DNA from: Nocardioides sp. JS614
Lineage (GTDB): Bacteria > Actinomycetota > Actinomycetes > Propionibacteriales > Nocardioidaceae
Direction: 5' to 3'
DNA: 64,000 nucleotides
NCBI RefSeq assembly: GCF_000015265.1
Contig: NC_008699.1
Location: forward strand, 310,001 to 374,000
Of this stretch, positions 49,462 through 59,470 are shown one piece after another; the stretch's first letter is position 1, and every line of letters starts with the position of its first letter. The translations under genes and the position numbers were made by a program. Under the pieces are notes generated by a model. It was given only the letters and a program-made list of their open reading frames with translations, was not told the DNA's origin and made no database searches.

Positions 49462-50334
49462 GTGAGGATCCCGATCCCGCCGATCCCGCTCCCGGAGCAG
49501 ATCGTCGAGCTCGCCCGCGAGTACGACGACGGCAGGCGCGACCCGGCCGAGCCCCGGGACGCGGCCACCGTGATCCTGGTCCGCCCCTCCGACCACGGTC
49601 CGGCGGTGTACTACCTGCGCCGGCACACCACGATGGAGTTCGCCGGGGGCATGTGCGTGTACCCCGGCGGTGGGGTGGACCCCCGCGACTTCGACACGAC
49701 CGTCGCCTGGGCCGGTCCCGCGCCTGCCGAGTGGGCCGAGCGCCTGGGCTGCGACGAGGAGATGGCGCGCGCGCTGGTGTGCGCGGCGGTGCGCGAGACC
49801 TTCGAGGAGTCCGGCGTCCTGCTGGCCGGGCCGTCCGCCGATGAGGTCGTCGCCGACACCACGGGCGAGGACTGGGAGGCCGACCGGCACGCCCTGGAGT
49901 CGCGGGAGCTCGCGATGACCGCGTTCCTCTCCGCACGGGGCCTGGTGCTGCGCACCGACCTGCTCGGTGTCTGGGGCGGCTGGCTGACCCCCGCCTTCGA
50001 GCCGAAGCGCTACCGCACCTGGTTCTTCGTCGCGCTGCTGCCCGAGGGGCAGCGGACCCGGGACGTCTCGACCGAGTCCGAGTCAGTGACCTGGCTGCCG
50101 GCAGCCGACGCGGTGGCCCAGGCCGAGCGCGGCGAGATGCTGATGATGCCGCCGACGTATCTCACCTCGCTCGAGGTCGCGCAGCTCGCCACCCCGGACG
50201 AGGTGATCGTGGCGGCGCACGGCCGGGTGGTGGAGATGCACACCCCCGTCGTCGAGCCGCTCGACGGCGAGGGCTGGACGCTGTCCGTGCCGGCCCACCA
50301 CCGCTCGATCCTGGCCGCGCACCGCGGCGCCTGA
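49462..50334 (+). CDS. Nudix hydrolase (NUDT19-like long form)
   Basis: A 290-residue Nudix-fold protein. The fold starts at AATVILVRPSDHGPAVYYLRR; the Nudix box is stretched: GGGVDPRDF, then a long insert, then AAVRETFEESGVLL, as in eukaryotic NUDT19-type enzymes. That spacing makes it a member of the long-insert subgroup, possibly acting on CoA esters. The GTG is nine bases after the ridA-like stop and the next gene's GTG one base after its own stop, so it is in mid-operon. Confidence 0.85.
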   Translation: MRIPIPPIPLPEQIVELAREYDDGRRDPAEPRDAATVILVRPSDHGPAVYYLRRHTTMEFAGGMCVYPGGGVDPRDFDTTVAWAGPAPAEWAERLGCDEEMARALVCAAVRETFEESGVLLAGPSADEVVADTTGEDWEADRHALESRELAMTAFLSARGLVLRTDLLGVWGGWLTPAFEPKRYRTWFFVALLPEGQRTRDVSTESESVTWLPAADAVAQAERGEMLMMPPTYLTSLEVAQLATPDEVIVAAHGRVVEMHTPVVEPLDGEGWTLSVPAHHRSILAAHRGA

Positions 50335-50335
50335 C

Positions 50336-51157
50336 GTGGCGCCCGACGCGGCCTGGGCCGGCGGCGCCTTCGGGGCGCGGGGTAGGTGCGTGCTCGCCGC
50401 CAACCCCGGCCCGATGACCCTCGACGGGACCAACACCTGGGTGCTGCGGGAACCCGGGGCGCGCCGCTCGGTCGTCGTGGACCCGGGCCCGGCCCTCCCC
50501 GCCCACCTCGACGCGATCGCGGCGGAGGCCGGCGAGGTCGGCGTGGTCCTGCTGACCCACCACCACGCGGACCATGCCGAGGCGGCACGGGCGTTCGCCG
50601 AGCGGGTGGGGTGCGGCGTCCGGGCCCTGGACCCGGCGTACCGCCTCGGCGCCGAGGGGCTCGGCGACGGAGACGTCGTCGCCGTCGACGGCCTGGAGAT
50701 CCGGGTGGTCGGCACGCCGGGGCACACCGCCGACTCGCTGTCCTTCCTGCTGCCCGCGGAGGGGGCGGTGCTCACGGGAGACACCGTGCTCGGCCGCGGA
50801 ACCACCGTCGTCGCGCACCCCGACGGCCAGCTGGGCGCCTACCTCGGCTCGCTCGACCGGCTGCACGCGCTCGCCGAGGCGCACGAGGTCGCGTCGATCT
50901 GGCCCGGCCACGGCCCGGTCATCGTCAACGCGCTCGGCGCCCTGGACCACTACCTCGCCCACCGCCAGGAGCGGCTCGAGCAGGTGCGCGCCGCGGTGGA
51001 GACGCTGCAGGCCGCGCACCGTCCCGAGGGGATCGCGGCCGAGGAGCTGCCCCGCAGGGTGGTCGAGATCGTCTACGCCGACGTCGACCCGGTGCTCTGG
51101 GGTGCCGCCGAGCTGTCCGTGCGGGCGCAGCTGGCCTACCTGGCCGAGCCGCGCTGA
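50336..51157 (+). CDS. MBL-fold metallohydrolase (Rv3677c-type, LACTB2-like)
   Basis: A 273-residue metallo-beta-lactamase-fold enzyme. The zinc ligands are THHHADH at about 79-85, GHTADSLSF, GDTVLG and a later GHGP His; PMTLDGTNTWVL at the start is typical of the LACTB2/hydroxyacylglutathione-hydrolase-like group. A C-terminal winged helix-like region (RLEQVRAAVETLQ to ELSVRAQLAYL) is present. It follows the Nudix gene by one base. The probable substrate class is RNA or a thioester; not resolved. It is convergent with crp across a family B repeat. Confidence 0.88.
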   Translation: MAPDAAWAGGAFGARGRCVLAANPGPMTLDGTNTWVLREPGARRSVVVDPGPALPAHLDAIAAEAGEVGVVLLTHHHADHAEAARAFAERVGCGVRALDPAYRLGAEGLGDGDVVAVDGLEIRVVGTPGHTADSLSFLLPAEGAVLTGDTVLGRGTTVVAHPDGQLGAYLGSLDRLHALAEAHEVASIWPGHGPVIVNALGALDHYLAHRQERLEQVRAAVETLQAAHRPEGIAAEELPRRVVEIVYADVDPVLWGAAELSVRAQLAYLAEPR

Positions 51158-51176
51158 CGGCGTGGCCGCCAGGGTC

Positions 51177-51264
51177 GGTTTCCCCGGTTCACCGGGGATG
51201 TTGGAACTTCTGGCCCGAAGTTTCGGCCCAACAGTTCCGGTTTCCCCGGTTCACCGGGGAAACC
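51177..51264. repeat. Dispersed tripartite palindromic repeat, family B, copy 2
   Basis: 88 bp; its reverse complement matches copy 1 (4195-4282) at 84 of 88 positions. Both outer units have the full GGTTTCCCCGGT / ACCGGGGAAACC-type pairing except for ATG replacing the last A bases in one arm. It fills the spacer between the convergent MBL and crp genes, 19 bp from one stop and 10 bp from the other. Confidence 0.85.
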
Positions 51265-51274
51265 GACCCGGGCC

Positions 51275-51952
51275 CTACCGGGCGCGGCGGCCCAGGCGCT
51301 CGACGTCCATGATCACGACCGAGCGGGGCTCGAGGCGCAGCCAGCCGCGGGAGGCGAAGTCGGCGAGCGCCTTGTTGACGGTCTCACGCGAGGCGCCGAC
51401 CAGCTGGGCCAGCTCCTCCTGGGTGAGGTCGTGGTGGACGTGGACGCCGTCGTCGGCACTGCGGCCGAACCGGTCGGCGAGGTCGAGCAGCGCCTTGGCG
51501 ACCCGGCCGGGGACGTCGGAGAACACCAGGTCGGCGACCACGTCGTTGGCCTTGCGCAGCCGGCCGGCGAGCTGGGTGAGCAGGCCACGGGCCACCACCG
51601 GGCGCCCCTCGAGCCAGCGCAGCAGGTCCTCGTGGGACAGCGACGCGAAGGTCGCGTCGGTGACGGCGGTGACGGTGGCCGAGCGCGGGCCAGGGTCGAA
51701 GAGCGAGAGCTCGCCGAACATCTGGCCGGGGCCGAGGATCGCCAGGAGGTTCTCGCGGCCGTCGGAGGAGGTGCGGCCGAGCTTCACCTTGCCGTCGAGC
51801 ACGATGTAGAGCTTGTCGCCCGAGTCGCCCTCGTGGAACAGCACGTCGCCGCGGCGCAGCTTGCTCTCCGTCATCGACGCGCGCAGCGCGGTGGCGGCCT
51901 CGTCGTCGAGCGCGCTGAAGAGCGGCGCCTGACGGAGTACGTCGTTGTCCAC
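51275..51952 (-). CDS. crp: Crp/Fnr-family transcription factor, CRP/GlxR-type
   Basis: A 225-residue cAMP receptor protein orthologue. The cyclic-nucleotide pocket is GELSLFDPGPRSATV at 80-94 with Arg90 and Ser91 (cAMP phosphate contacts) and the long helix follows. The DNA-binding helix-turn-helix is LTQEELAQLVGASRETVNKA from about 176. It ends DVERLGRRAR, as in actinobacterial CRP. GAGGAGGAT precedes the GTG. A CRP-type box lies 56 bp upstream, suggesting autoregulation. It is divergent from nth. CRP boxes at acs and at the acetate permease operon are likely targets. Confidence 0.95.
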   Translation of the reverse strand: MDNDVLRQAPLFSALDDEAATALRASMTESKLRRGDVLFHEGDSGDKLYIVLDGKVKLGRTSSDGRENLLAILGPGQMFGELSLFDPGPRSATVTAVTDATFASLSHEDLLRWLEGRPVVARGLLTQLAGRLRKANDVVADLVFSDVPGRVAKALLDLADRFGRSADDGVHVHHDLTQEELAQLVGASRETVNKALADFASRGWLRLEPRSVVIMDVERLGRRAR

Positions 51953-52007
51953 GGGATCCTCCTCGTGAGATGGCCCGCAGCACACGGGTTCCGCATTGAT
52001 CCTATCC

Positions 52008-52023
52008 AGTGGAAAAGGTCACA
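52008..52023. promoter_or_regulatory. CRP-type box in the crp-nth spacer
   Basis: AGTGGAAAAGGTCACA agrees with TGTGANNNNNNTCACA at eight of ten fixed positions. It is 56 bp upstream of crp. Confidence 0.4.
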
Positions 52024-52063
52024 GGAACAACCGTCCGGCGTATGTCGGGGTGCGCTGTCCGGT

Positions 52064-52100
52064 CACCGACCACCGGGTGGTCGGTGCCTCGCCGTACCCT
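52064..52100. promoter_or_regulatory. Perfect palindrome and -10 box of nth
   Basis: Arms CACCGACCACC (52064-52074) and GGTGGTCGGTG (52076-52086) are perfectly symmetrical around one G. Nine bases later TACCCT (52095-52100) lies seven bases before the nth GTG, a leaderless promoter. The palindrome therefore covers the -35 region of nth, and its symmetry suggests an operator of an unidentified regulator. Confidence 0.55.
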
Positions 52101-52107
52101 TGGGCCC

Positions 52108-52815
52108 GTGCCCGCAGTCCCCGAGTCCCGCACCGGTCTGGTCCGGCGCGCCCGCAAGATCGACCGGCTGCTCGCGGAGACCTACCCCGATGCCAGGTGC
52201 GAGCTGGACTTCGACAACCCCTTCGAGCTGCTCGTCGTCACCGTGCTGTCGGCGCAGACCACCGACAAGCGGGTCAACGCGGTGCGGCCCACCCTGTTCG
52301 CGGCCTACCCCGACGCGAGGACGATGGCCGGCGCGGACCGCGCGACGCTCGAGGGCATCGTGGGGCCGTTGGGCTTCTTCCGTGCCAAGACCGAGTCGCT
52401 GCTCAAGCTGAGCGCCGCGCTGGTCGAGCGCCACGGCGGCGAGGTGCCGCCCCGGCTCGACGACCTGGTGCAACTGCCCGGCGTCGGGCGCAAGACCGCG
52501 AACGTCGTGCTCGGCAACGCCTTCGGCATCCCCGGCATCACCGTCGACACCCACTTCGGTCGGCTGTCCCGCCGGTTCGCCTGGACGGAGGAGACCGACC
52601 CGGTCAAGGTCGAGCACGCCGTCGGCGCCCTGTTCGAGAAGCGCGACTGGACGATGCTCAGCCACCACCTGATCTGGCACGGTCGGCGGATCTGCCACGC
52701 CCGCAACCCCGCCTGTGGGGCGTGCCCGGTCGCGCGCTGGTGCCCGGCGTACGGCGAGGGGCCGACCGACCCGGCCGCCGCGGCGAAGCTGGTGAAGACC
52801 GAGGGCAGGGCATGA
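52108..52815 (+). CDS. nth: Endonuclease III
   Basis: A 235-residue DNA glycosylase/AP lyase for oxidised pyrimidines. The helix-hairpin-helix LPGVGRKTANVVLGNAFG carries the catalytic Lys, and VDTHFGRLSRR the catalytic Asp. The C-terminal 4Fe-4S cluster Cys are in CHARNPACGACPVARWC (C-x6-C-x2-C-x5-C). The GTG was chosen because of the leaderless -10 box. Its stop overlaps the ATG of the TlpA-like gene. The order crp / nth / TlpA / Nudix / marP equals that of mycobacteria. Confidence 0.95.
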   Translation: MPAVPESRTGLVRRARKIDRLLAETYPDARCELDFDNPFELLVVTVLSAQTTDKRVNAVRPTLFAAYPDARTMAGADRATLEGIVGPLGFFRAKTESLLKLSAALVERHGGEVPPRLDDLVQLPGVGRKTANVVLGNAFGIPGITVDTHFGRLSRRFAWTEETDPVKVEHAVGALFEKRDWTMLSHHLIWHGRRICHARNPACGACPVARWCPAYGEGPTDPAAAAKLVKTEGRA

Positions 52816-53423
52816 GGCGACTCCTCCCGGCCGTGCTCGCCGCGGCCGTGCTGGTGCTGGGCGCGTGCGGCTCCGCGGACCTGCCGAAACCACCCGGCCA
52901 GGCCAAGGTCGACGTCGACACCCCCGAGCTGCGCGCGATCCGCGCGGACGCCGGCATCGAGCCGTGCCGGCAGGCCGCGGGCGCGGCGGTCGACGGCGGC
53001 CTGCCCGACGTGACGCTGCCCTGCCTCGGCGGCGGTCCCGACGTCGACCTGGCCGGGCTCCGTGGTCCGGTCGTGGTGAACCTGTGGGCCTCGTGGTGCG
53101 GCCCGTGCCGCAAGGAGCTGCCGATCTACCAGCAGTTCCACGAGCGGTACGGCGACCGGGTCGGCGTCGTCGGCATCGACTACAACGACGTCCAGCCGAA
53201 GGCCGCGCTCGAGCTCGCCCGCGACACCGGCGTCACCTACCCGCTGCTCGCCGACCCCGGATCCACCCTCGAGGGCACCGAGTCGTTCCCGACCATCCCC
53301 GGCCTGCCCTGGGTCGTCCTGGTCGACGCCGACGGCAAGGTCGTGCACAAGCAGGCGATCGAGATCACCAGCGTCGACCAGCTCGTCGGCCTGGTCGACG
53401 AGCACCTCGGGACCGACCTGTGA
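52812..53423 (+). CDS. TlpA-like thioredoxin-fold lipoprotein (Rv3673c-type)
   Basis: A 203-residue exported redox protein: signal peptide with lipobox LGAC (Cys19), a thioredoxin fold with active site WASWCGPC (Cys96, Cys99), and an extra Cys pair (52 and 71) before it that could form a structural or second redox disulphide. The cis-Pro loop is LPWVVLV. It overlaps nth and the Nudix gene by four bases each. It probably acts in disulphide exchange on the outer face of the membrane, close to the MarP protease encoded two genes on. Confidence 0.92.
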   Translation: MRRLLPAVLAAAVLVLGACGSADLPKPPGQAKVDVDTPELRAIRADAGIEPCRQAAGAAVDGGLPDVTLPCLGGGPDVDLAGLRGPVVVNLWASWCGPCRKELPIYQQFHERYGDRVGVVGIDYNDVQPKAALELARDTGVTYPLLADPGSTLEGTESFPTIPGLPWVVLVDADGKVVHKQAIEITSVDQLVGLVDEHLGTDL

Positions 53424-54139
53424 TCCCCGACTGGCTGGTGCCGGTCCGCGACGGCGCGGCCGCCATCTCGGCCGACCAGCTCACCAGGTTCACCCCTCCG
53501 GCGGGTGGAGACGCCCGGCGTGGAGCGGTGCTGATGCTGTTCGGCGCGGGCGAGCAGGGCGGCGAGCTGCTGCTCACCGAGCGGGCCCACGACATGCGCT
53601 CCCACCCCGGTCAGGTCTCCTTCCCGGGTGGCGCGCTCGACCCGGGCGAGACCCCCGTCGAGGCCGCGCTCCGCGAGGCCGAGGAGGAGGTCGGGGTGGA
53701 CCCGGCCTCGGTCGAGGTGTTCGGCCGGCTGCCCGAGCTGTGGCTACCGCCGAGCAACTTCGCGGTCACCCCGGTTCTCGGCTGGTGGCGCGAGCCCGGC
53801 GACGTGAGCATCGTCAGCCAGGCCGAGGTGCACGCGATCCACCACGTCCCGATCAGCGAGCTGCTCGACCCCGAGCACCGGATCACCGTCCGCCACCCCC
53901 GGGGCGGCTACCAGAGCCCGGGCTTCCTGATCGGCCCCGACCACGACGTCGTCCTCTGGGGCTTCACGGGCGGGATCATCGCCCGCCTCTTCGACTTCCT
54001 CGGCTGGACCCGGCCGTGGGACGAGTCGCGCCTGCGCGACCTGCCGTCGTACATGCTGCAGGCTGACCCACGACGCGGTCGGCTCCTCGACATCGAGGAC
54101 GACCAGGACGACGACCAGGACGAGGAGGAGGACGGGTGA
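53420..54139 (+). CDS. Nudix hydrolase, CoA pyrophosphatase-like (Rv3672c-type)
   Basis: A 239-residue Nudix enzyme of the NudL/CoA-diphosphatase group. The family motif preceding the box, LTERAHDMRSHPGQVSFPGG, leads into a complete Nudix box GGALDPGETP..REAEEEVGV. The last about 20 residues are almost all Asp, Glu and Gln (DDQDDDQDEEEDG), probably a disordered tail. It overlaps genes on both sides. The likely reaction is splitting CoA or derivatives into phosphopantetheine and adenosine phosphates. Confidence 0.9.
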   Translation: MIPDWLVPVRDGAAAISADQLTRFTPPAGGDARRGAVLMLFGAGEQGGELLLTERAHDMRSHPGQVSFPGGALDPGETPVEAALREAEEEVGVDPASVEVFGRLPELWLPPSNFAVTPVLGWWREPGDVSIVSQAEVHAIHHVPISELLDPEHRITVRHPRGGYQSPGFLIGPDHDVVLWGFTGGIIARLFDFLGWTRPWDESRLRDLPSYMLQADPRRGRLLDIEDDQDDDQDEEEDG

Positions 54140-55311
54140 ACCTGCTCGACTGGCTCCTGGTCGTGCTCGTGCTCGCCTACGCGCTCTCCGGCTACTGGCA
54201 GGGCTTCATCACCGGTGCCTTCGCGACCGGGGGGCTGCTGCTCGGCGGACTGTTCGGCGTGTGGCTGGCCCCGGTCGCACTGGGTGACGCCAACCCCTCC
54301 CTGATGGTCTCCCTGGGCGCGCTGTTCATCGTGATCCTGTCCGCGTCGCTGGGGCAGGCCGTGCTCCAGTTCGCCGGCGCCCGGATCCGCGAGCGGATCA
54401 CCTGGCAGCCGGCCCGCGCCCTCGACGCGGTCGGCGGCGCCATGCTCAGCGCCGTGGCGGTCCTCGTGGTCGCCTGGGCGCTCGGCGTCGCGATCTCGGG
54501 GTCTCGGATCGGCGGCGTCACCCCGCTGGTGCGGGGCTCGACCGTGCTCTCCCACGTCGACGAGGTGATGCCCGCCAGCGCCGACGGCGCGCTGCAGGCG
54601 TTCAACGACGTCGTCGGCACCAGCTTCTTTCCCCGCTACCTCGAGCCGTTCGCGCCCGAGCGGATCGTCGAGGTCGGACCCGGCCCCAAGCGGCTGCTCA
54701 ACGACCCCGACGTCGAGCGCGCCGGGTCGAGCGTCCTCAAGATCCGCGGCACCAACGAGTGTGGCCGGGGTGTCGAGGGGTCCGGGTTCCTGTACGCCGG
54801 CAACCGGCTGATGACCAACGCCCACGTCGTCGCCGGGATCGACGACCCCGAGGTCATCGTCGGCGACGAGTCGGTCCCGGCGGACGTCGTCTACTACAAC
54901 CCCGACATCGACGTGGCGGTGCTCTCCTTCGACAGCGGGGACCTGCCGGCTCTGCGCTTCGACCGCGACGCCGGCGCGCCCGACGGTGTCGCGATCCTGG
55001 GCTACCCGCAGGACGGGCCCTACCACGTGGAGCCCGCCCGGATCCGCTCCGAGCAGCGGCTCCGCTCACCCAACATCTACGGCGACGGCGCGGTGATCCG
55101 TGAGGTCTACTCCCTGCGCGGGCGGATCCTGCCGGGCAACTCCGGCGGGCCGATCGTGTCCTCGGCCGGCGACGTCGTCGGCGTGGTGTTCGCCGCCTCG
55201 GTCACCGACCACGAAACCGGCTACGCGCTGACCGCCGGACAGGTCTCCGCCGCCGCGGCCGCCGGCCTGACCAGCTCGAGCCAGGTGTCGACCGGCGGTT
55301 GTGCTGGGTGA
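54136..55311 (+). CDS. marP: Membrane serine protease MarP (CvpA plus trypsin-like domain)
   Basis: A 391-residue protein with four membrane helices of the CvpA type (1-122) and an external trypsin-like protease. The triad is His230 (TNAHVVAG), Asp259 (DIDVAVLSF) and Ser336 (GNSGGP). Cys209 and Cys389 match the redox-controlled disulphide described in the M. tuberculosis enzyme. It starts at GTG overlapping the Nudix stop. MarP is needed for acid and oxidative stress survival in mycobacteria, where it cleaves the peptidoglycan hydrolase RipA; the role here is inferred from orthology. Confidence 0.94.
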   Translation: MNLLDWLLVVLVLAYALSGYWQGFITGAFATGGLLLGGLFGVWLAPVALGDANPSLMVSLGALFIVILSASLGQAVLQFAGARIRERITWQPARALDAVGGAMLSAVAVLVVAWALGVAISGSRIGGVTPLVRGSTVLSHVDEVMPASADGALQAFNDVVGTSFFPRYLEPFAPERIVEVGPGPKRLLNDPDVERAGSSVLKIRGTNECGRGVEGSGFLYAGNRLMTNAHVVAGIDDPEVIVGDESVPADVVYYNPDIDVAVLSFDSGDLPALRFDRDAGAPDGVAILGYPQDGPYHVEPARIRSEQRLRSPNIYGDGAVIREVYSLRGRILPGNSGGPIVSSAGDVVGVVFAASVTDHETGYALTAGQVSAAAAAGLTSSSQVSTGGCAG

Positions 55312-55356
55312 GCGGAGCCGGGTCAGCGGCTGCGGACGGGGGGAACCGGCCTGCAA

Positions 55357-55442
55357 GTTTCATCGGCCGGCCGACAGAGCTCGTGGCTGGACGATGAAGC
55401 TTCATCGTCCAGCGTCGAGTTTCATCGGTCGGCCGATGAAAC
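55357..55442. repeat. Dispersed tripartite palindromic repeat, family A, copy 2
   Basis: 86 bp, built 24+6+26+6+24 and inverted relative to copy 1 (10081-10165). The central palindrome is perfect here (arms CTGGACGATGAAG / CTTCATCGTCCAG). One outer unit is near-perfect; the other has the same CTGTCGG-for-ATCGG arm asymmetry as copy 1. It lies between the convergent marP and holin-like genes. Confidence 0.85.
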
Positions 55443-55472
55443 TGGCCCGCCGCGCCGCGCCGCGGCATCCGC

Positions 55473-55901
55473 TCAGCTGCGACCCTTGAGCGCCTTGGGG
55501 ATCTCGCGGCCCTGCTCGATCGCCCGCTCCGGGGCGCGGACCTGCTTGACCTTGCGGATGCCGACGAACACCATCAGGCCCGCGAGCAGCAGGTAGAAGC
55601 CGAAGACGATGAGGAACGCCCAGTGCAGGGCGAGGCCGTCGCCGTTCCAGTTGATGAAGTACGCGATGGCGACCGACAGCATGATGACCGCGAGGACCGC
55701 GATGAAGCCGGCAGCCGCGAAGAGGCCGATCCCGATGCCGCCGGCCTGCACGCTGACCTTCAGCTCGGACTTGGCCAGCTGGATCTCCTTCTGGATCAGC
55801 GTGGAGATGTCCCGGCTGGCGTCGTGGACCAGACGACCGATGGTCGGATCGCCCTCATCCGGAGGTGCAGCCTGGACCTGGTTGCTCGCCATGTCGCTCA
55901 C
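55473..55901 (-). CDS. Phage holin superfamily III-like membrane protein (Rv3669-type)
   Basis: A 142-residue protein with an N-terminal amphipathic region (GRLVHDASRDISTLIQKEIQLAKSEL) and two membrane helices (IGIGLFAAAGFIAVLAVIMLSVAIAYFI and ALHWAFLIVFGFYLLLAGLMVFVGI), ending in a basic tail. The family name is historical; these are chromosomal actinobacterial proteins, not phage genes. The start is a GTG, with an ATG three codons later. It lies between marP and nhaA, and its mycobacterial homologue also lies near marP. Function unknown. Confidence 0.85.
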   Translation of the reverse strand: MSDMASNQVQAAPPDEGDPTIGRLVHDASRDISTLIQKEIQLAKSELKVSVQAGGIGIGLFAAAGFIAVLAVIMLSVAIAYFINWNGDGLALHWAFLIVFGFYLLLAGLMVFVGIRKVKQVRAPERAIEQGREIPKALKGRS

Positions 55902-55913
55902 CCTACAGAACCC

Positions 55914-57218
55914 TCACCCCTCGTCGGCGTCGCGCTGGTAGACGTCGGGGACCCCGTCCGCGTCGGCGTCCTGCTCCTCGATCTCGACCAGCCGCCGGTA
56001 GGCGCGGTTGCGCATCCGCAGCACCCCTGTCGCGAGGGCCGTGGCGGCCAGCGAGCCGACGAGCACGCCCACCTTCACGTGATCGTCCCGGGGGGTGCCG
56101 CTGCCGAACGCGAGCTCGCCGATCAGCAGCGAGACGGTGAAGCCGATGCCGGCGAGCATCGCCAGGCCGACCACGTCGACCCAGCTCAGCTGGTCGTCGA
56201 GGTCGGCGCGGGTGAAGGTCGCGAGCAACCACGTGGAGCCGGCGATCCCGACGGTCTTGCCGACGACCAGGCCGGTGACGACGCCGAGCGCGACCGGGTC
56301 GGAGAGCGCGTCCACGAGCCCGTCGAACCCCCCGACGGTGACCCCGGCGGCGAAGAACGCGAACACGGGTACGGCGAGGCCGGCCGAGAGCGGCCGGACC
56401 AGGTGCTCGAGGTGCTCGGCGAGCCCGGGCCCCTCCTGGCCGTCCGAGCGCAGCACCGGGACGGCGAAGCCGAGCAGCACCCCGGCGACGGTCGCGTGCA
56501 CGCCCGACTCGTGCACCAGGACCCAGGCGGTGGCGGCCAGGGGGATCAGCAGCCAGCCGCGGTGGATCCGTCGCTGCACCAGCAGCGCGAAGACCAGGAG
56601 GGGGACGGCGGCGGCCGCGAGGTAGCCCAGGTGCAGCTCGTCGGTGTAGAAGAGCGCGATGATCGTGATGGCCAACAGGTCGTCGACGACCGCCAGGGTC
56701 AGCAGGAACGTCCGCAGGCCCGTGGGCAGGTGGGTGCTGATCACCGCGAGGATGGCGACGGCGAACGCGATGTCGGTCGCCGTGGGGATCGCCCAGCCCT
56801 GCAGCGCCCCGTCCCCGCCGAGGTTCCACAGCACGTAGACGAGCGCGGGCACCGCCATCCCGCCCATGGCGGCGACCACGGGCAGCGCCGCCCGGCGCGG
56901 GTCCCGGAGGTCGCCGGCCACGAACTCCCGCTTGAGCTCCAGGCCGGCCACGAAGAAGAAGATCGCCAGCAGGCCGTCGGCCGCCCAGGCGCCCAGGGTG
57001 AGGTCGAGGTGCCACGCCTGCGGACCGACCCGCAGGTCGCGGAGGTCGGCGTACGACGCCGACCAGGGGGTGTTCGCCCACACGATCGCCACCGTGGCGG
57101 CGGCGATCAGCAGCAGGCCGCCGGTGGTCTCCGCGCGGAGGATGTCGGCGACCCGGGAGCTCTCGAGGAACGACCCTCGCGAGAACAGGCGGGGGCGGGT
57201 CGGGCGGCGGCCGGTCAC
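55914..57218 (-). CDS. nhaA: Na+/H+ antiporter NhaA
   Basis: A 434-residue antiporter of about twelve membrane helices. The two adjacent Asp of the ion site lie in LAVVDDLLAI, and IPTATDIAFAVAIL and GVHATVAGVLLGFAVP are family blocks. The C-terminus is an acidic tail (EEQDADADGVPDVYQRDADEG) resembling a Ca-binding loop, longer than usual. GAGGAG precedes the GTG. It stands 12 bp upstream of the holin-like gene on the same strand. Confidence 0.93.
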   Translation of the reverse strand: MTGRRPTRPRLFSRGSFLESSRVADILRAETTGGLLLIAAATVAIVWANTPWSASYADLRDLRVGPQAWHLDLTLGAWAADGLLAIFFFVAGLELKREFVAGDLRDPRRAALPVVAAMGGMAVPALVYVLWNLGGDGALQGWAIPTATDIAFAVAILAVISTHLPTGLRTFLLTLAVVDDLLAITIIALFYTDELHLGYLAAAAVPLLVFALLVQRRIHRGWLLIPLAATAWVLVHESGVHATVAGVLLGFAVPVLRSDGQEGPGLAEHLEHLVRPLSAGLAVPVFAFFAAGVTVGGFDGLVDALSDPVALGVVTGLVVGKTVGIAGSTWLLATFTRADLDDQLSWVDVVGLAMLAGIGFTVSLLIGELAFGSGTPRDDHVKVGVLVGSLAATALATGVLRMRNRAYRRLVEIEEQDADADGVPDVYQRDADEG

Positions 57219-57343
57219 AGGGCTCCTCGGGGTCGGCGGTCCACATGCCGACCAGACTTCCCGGCTCACCGCTGCCCACCCTACGCGTCGACCCCCACCC
57301 GGCCCGCCGGGCGGGCGTCGACGCAGCTACGACTTGCCCGAGG

Positions 57344-59338
<1,995 letters not shown>

Positions 59339-59384
59339 ATCTGCTCCTGGGGGTCGGGCGTGGATCGGAACGGTGCTGTGTGAC

Positions 59385-59400
59385 TGTGGTACGAGCCACA
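59385..59400. promoter_or_regulatory. CRP-like box upstream of acs
   Basis: TGTGGTACGAGCCACA, perfectly symmetrical in its half-sites TGTGG / CCACA. It differs from TGTGANNNNNNTCACA only at the two inner fixed positions. Centre about 55 bp upstream of acs. Confidence 0.5.
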
Positions 59401-59470
59401 CTAGGACGTGGCCGGGTGCCCGGCGACCGCGGCCGCCGGGCACCCGCCCGCGAAGGGTGATGCAGGTGGG

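Noticed and set aside
55473..55901. Prophage remnant because of a holin-like gene
   Set aside because: The protein is a conserved chromosomal actinobacterial family member next to marP, and no other phage gene is near.
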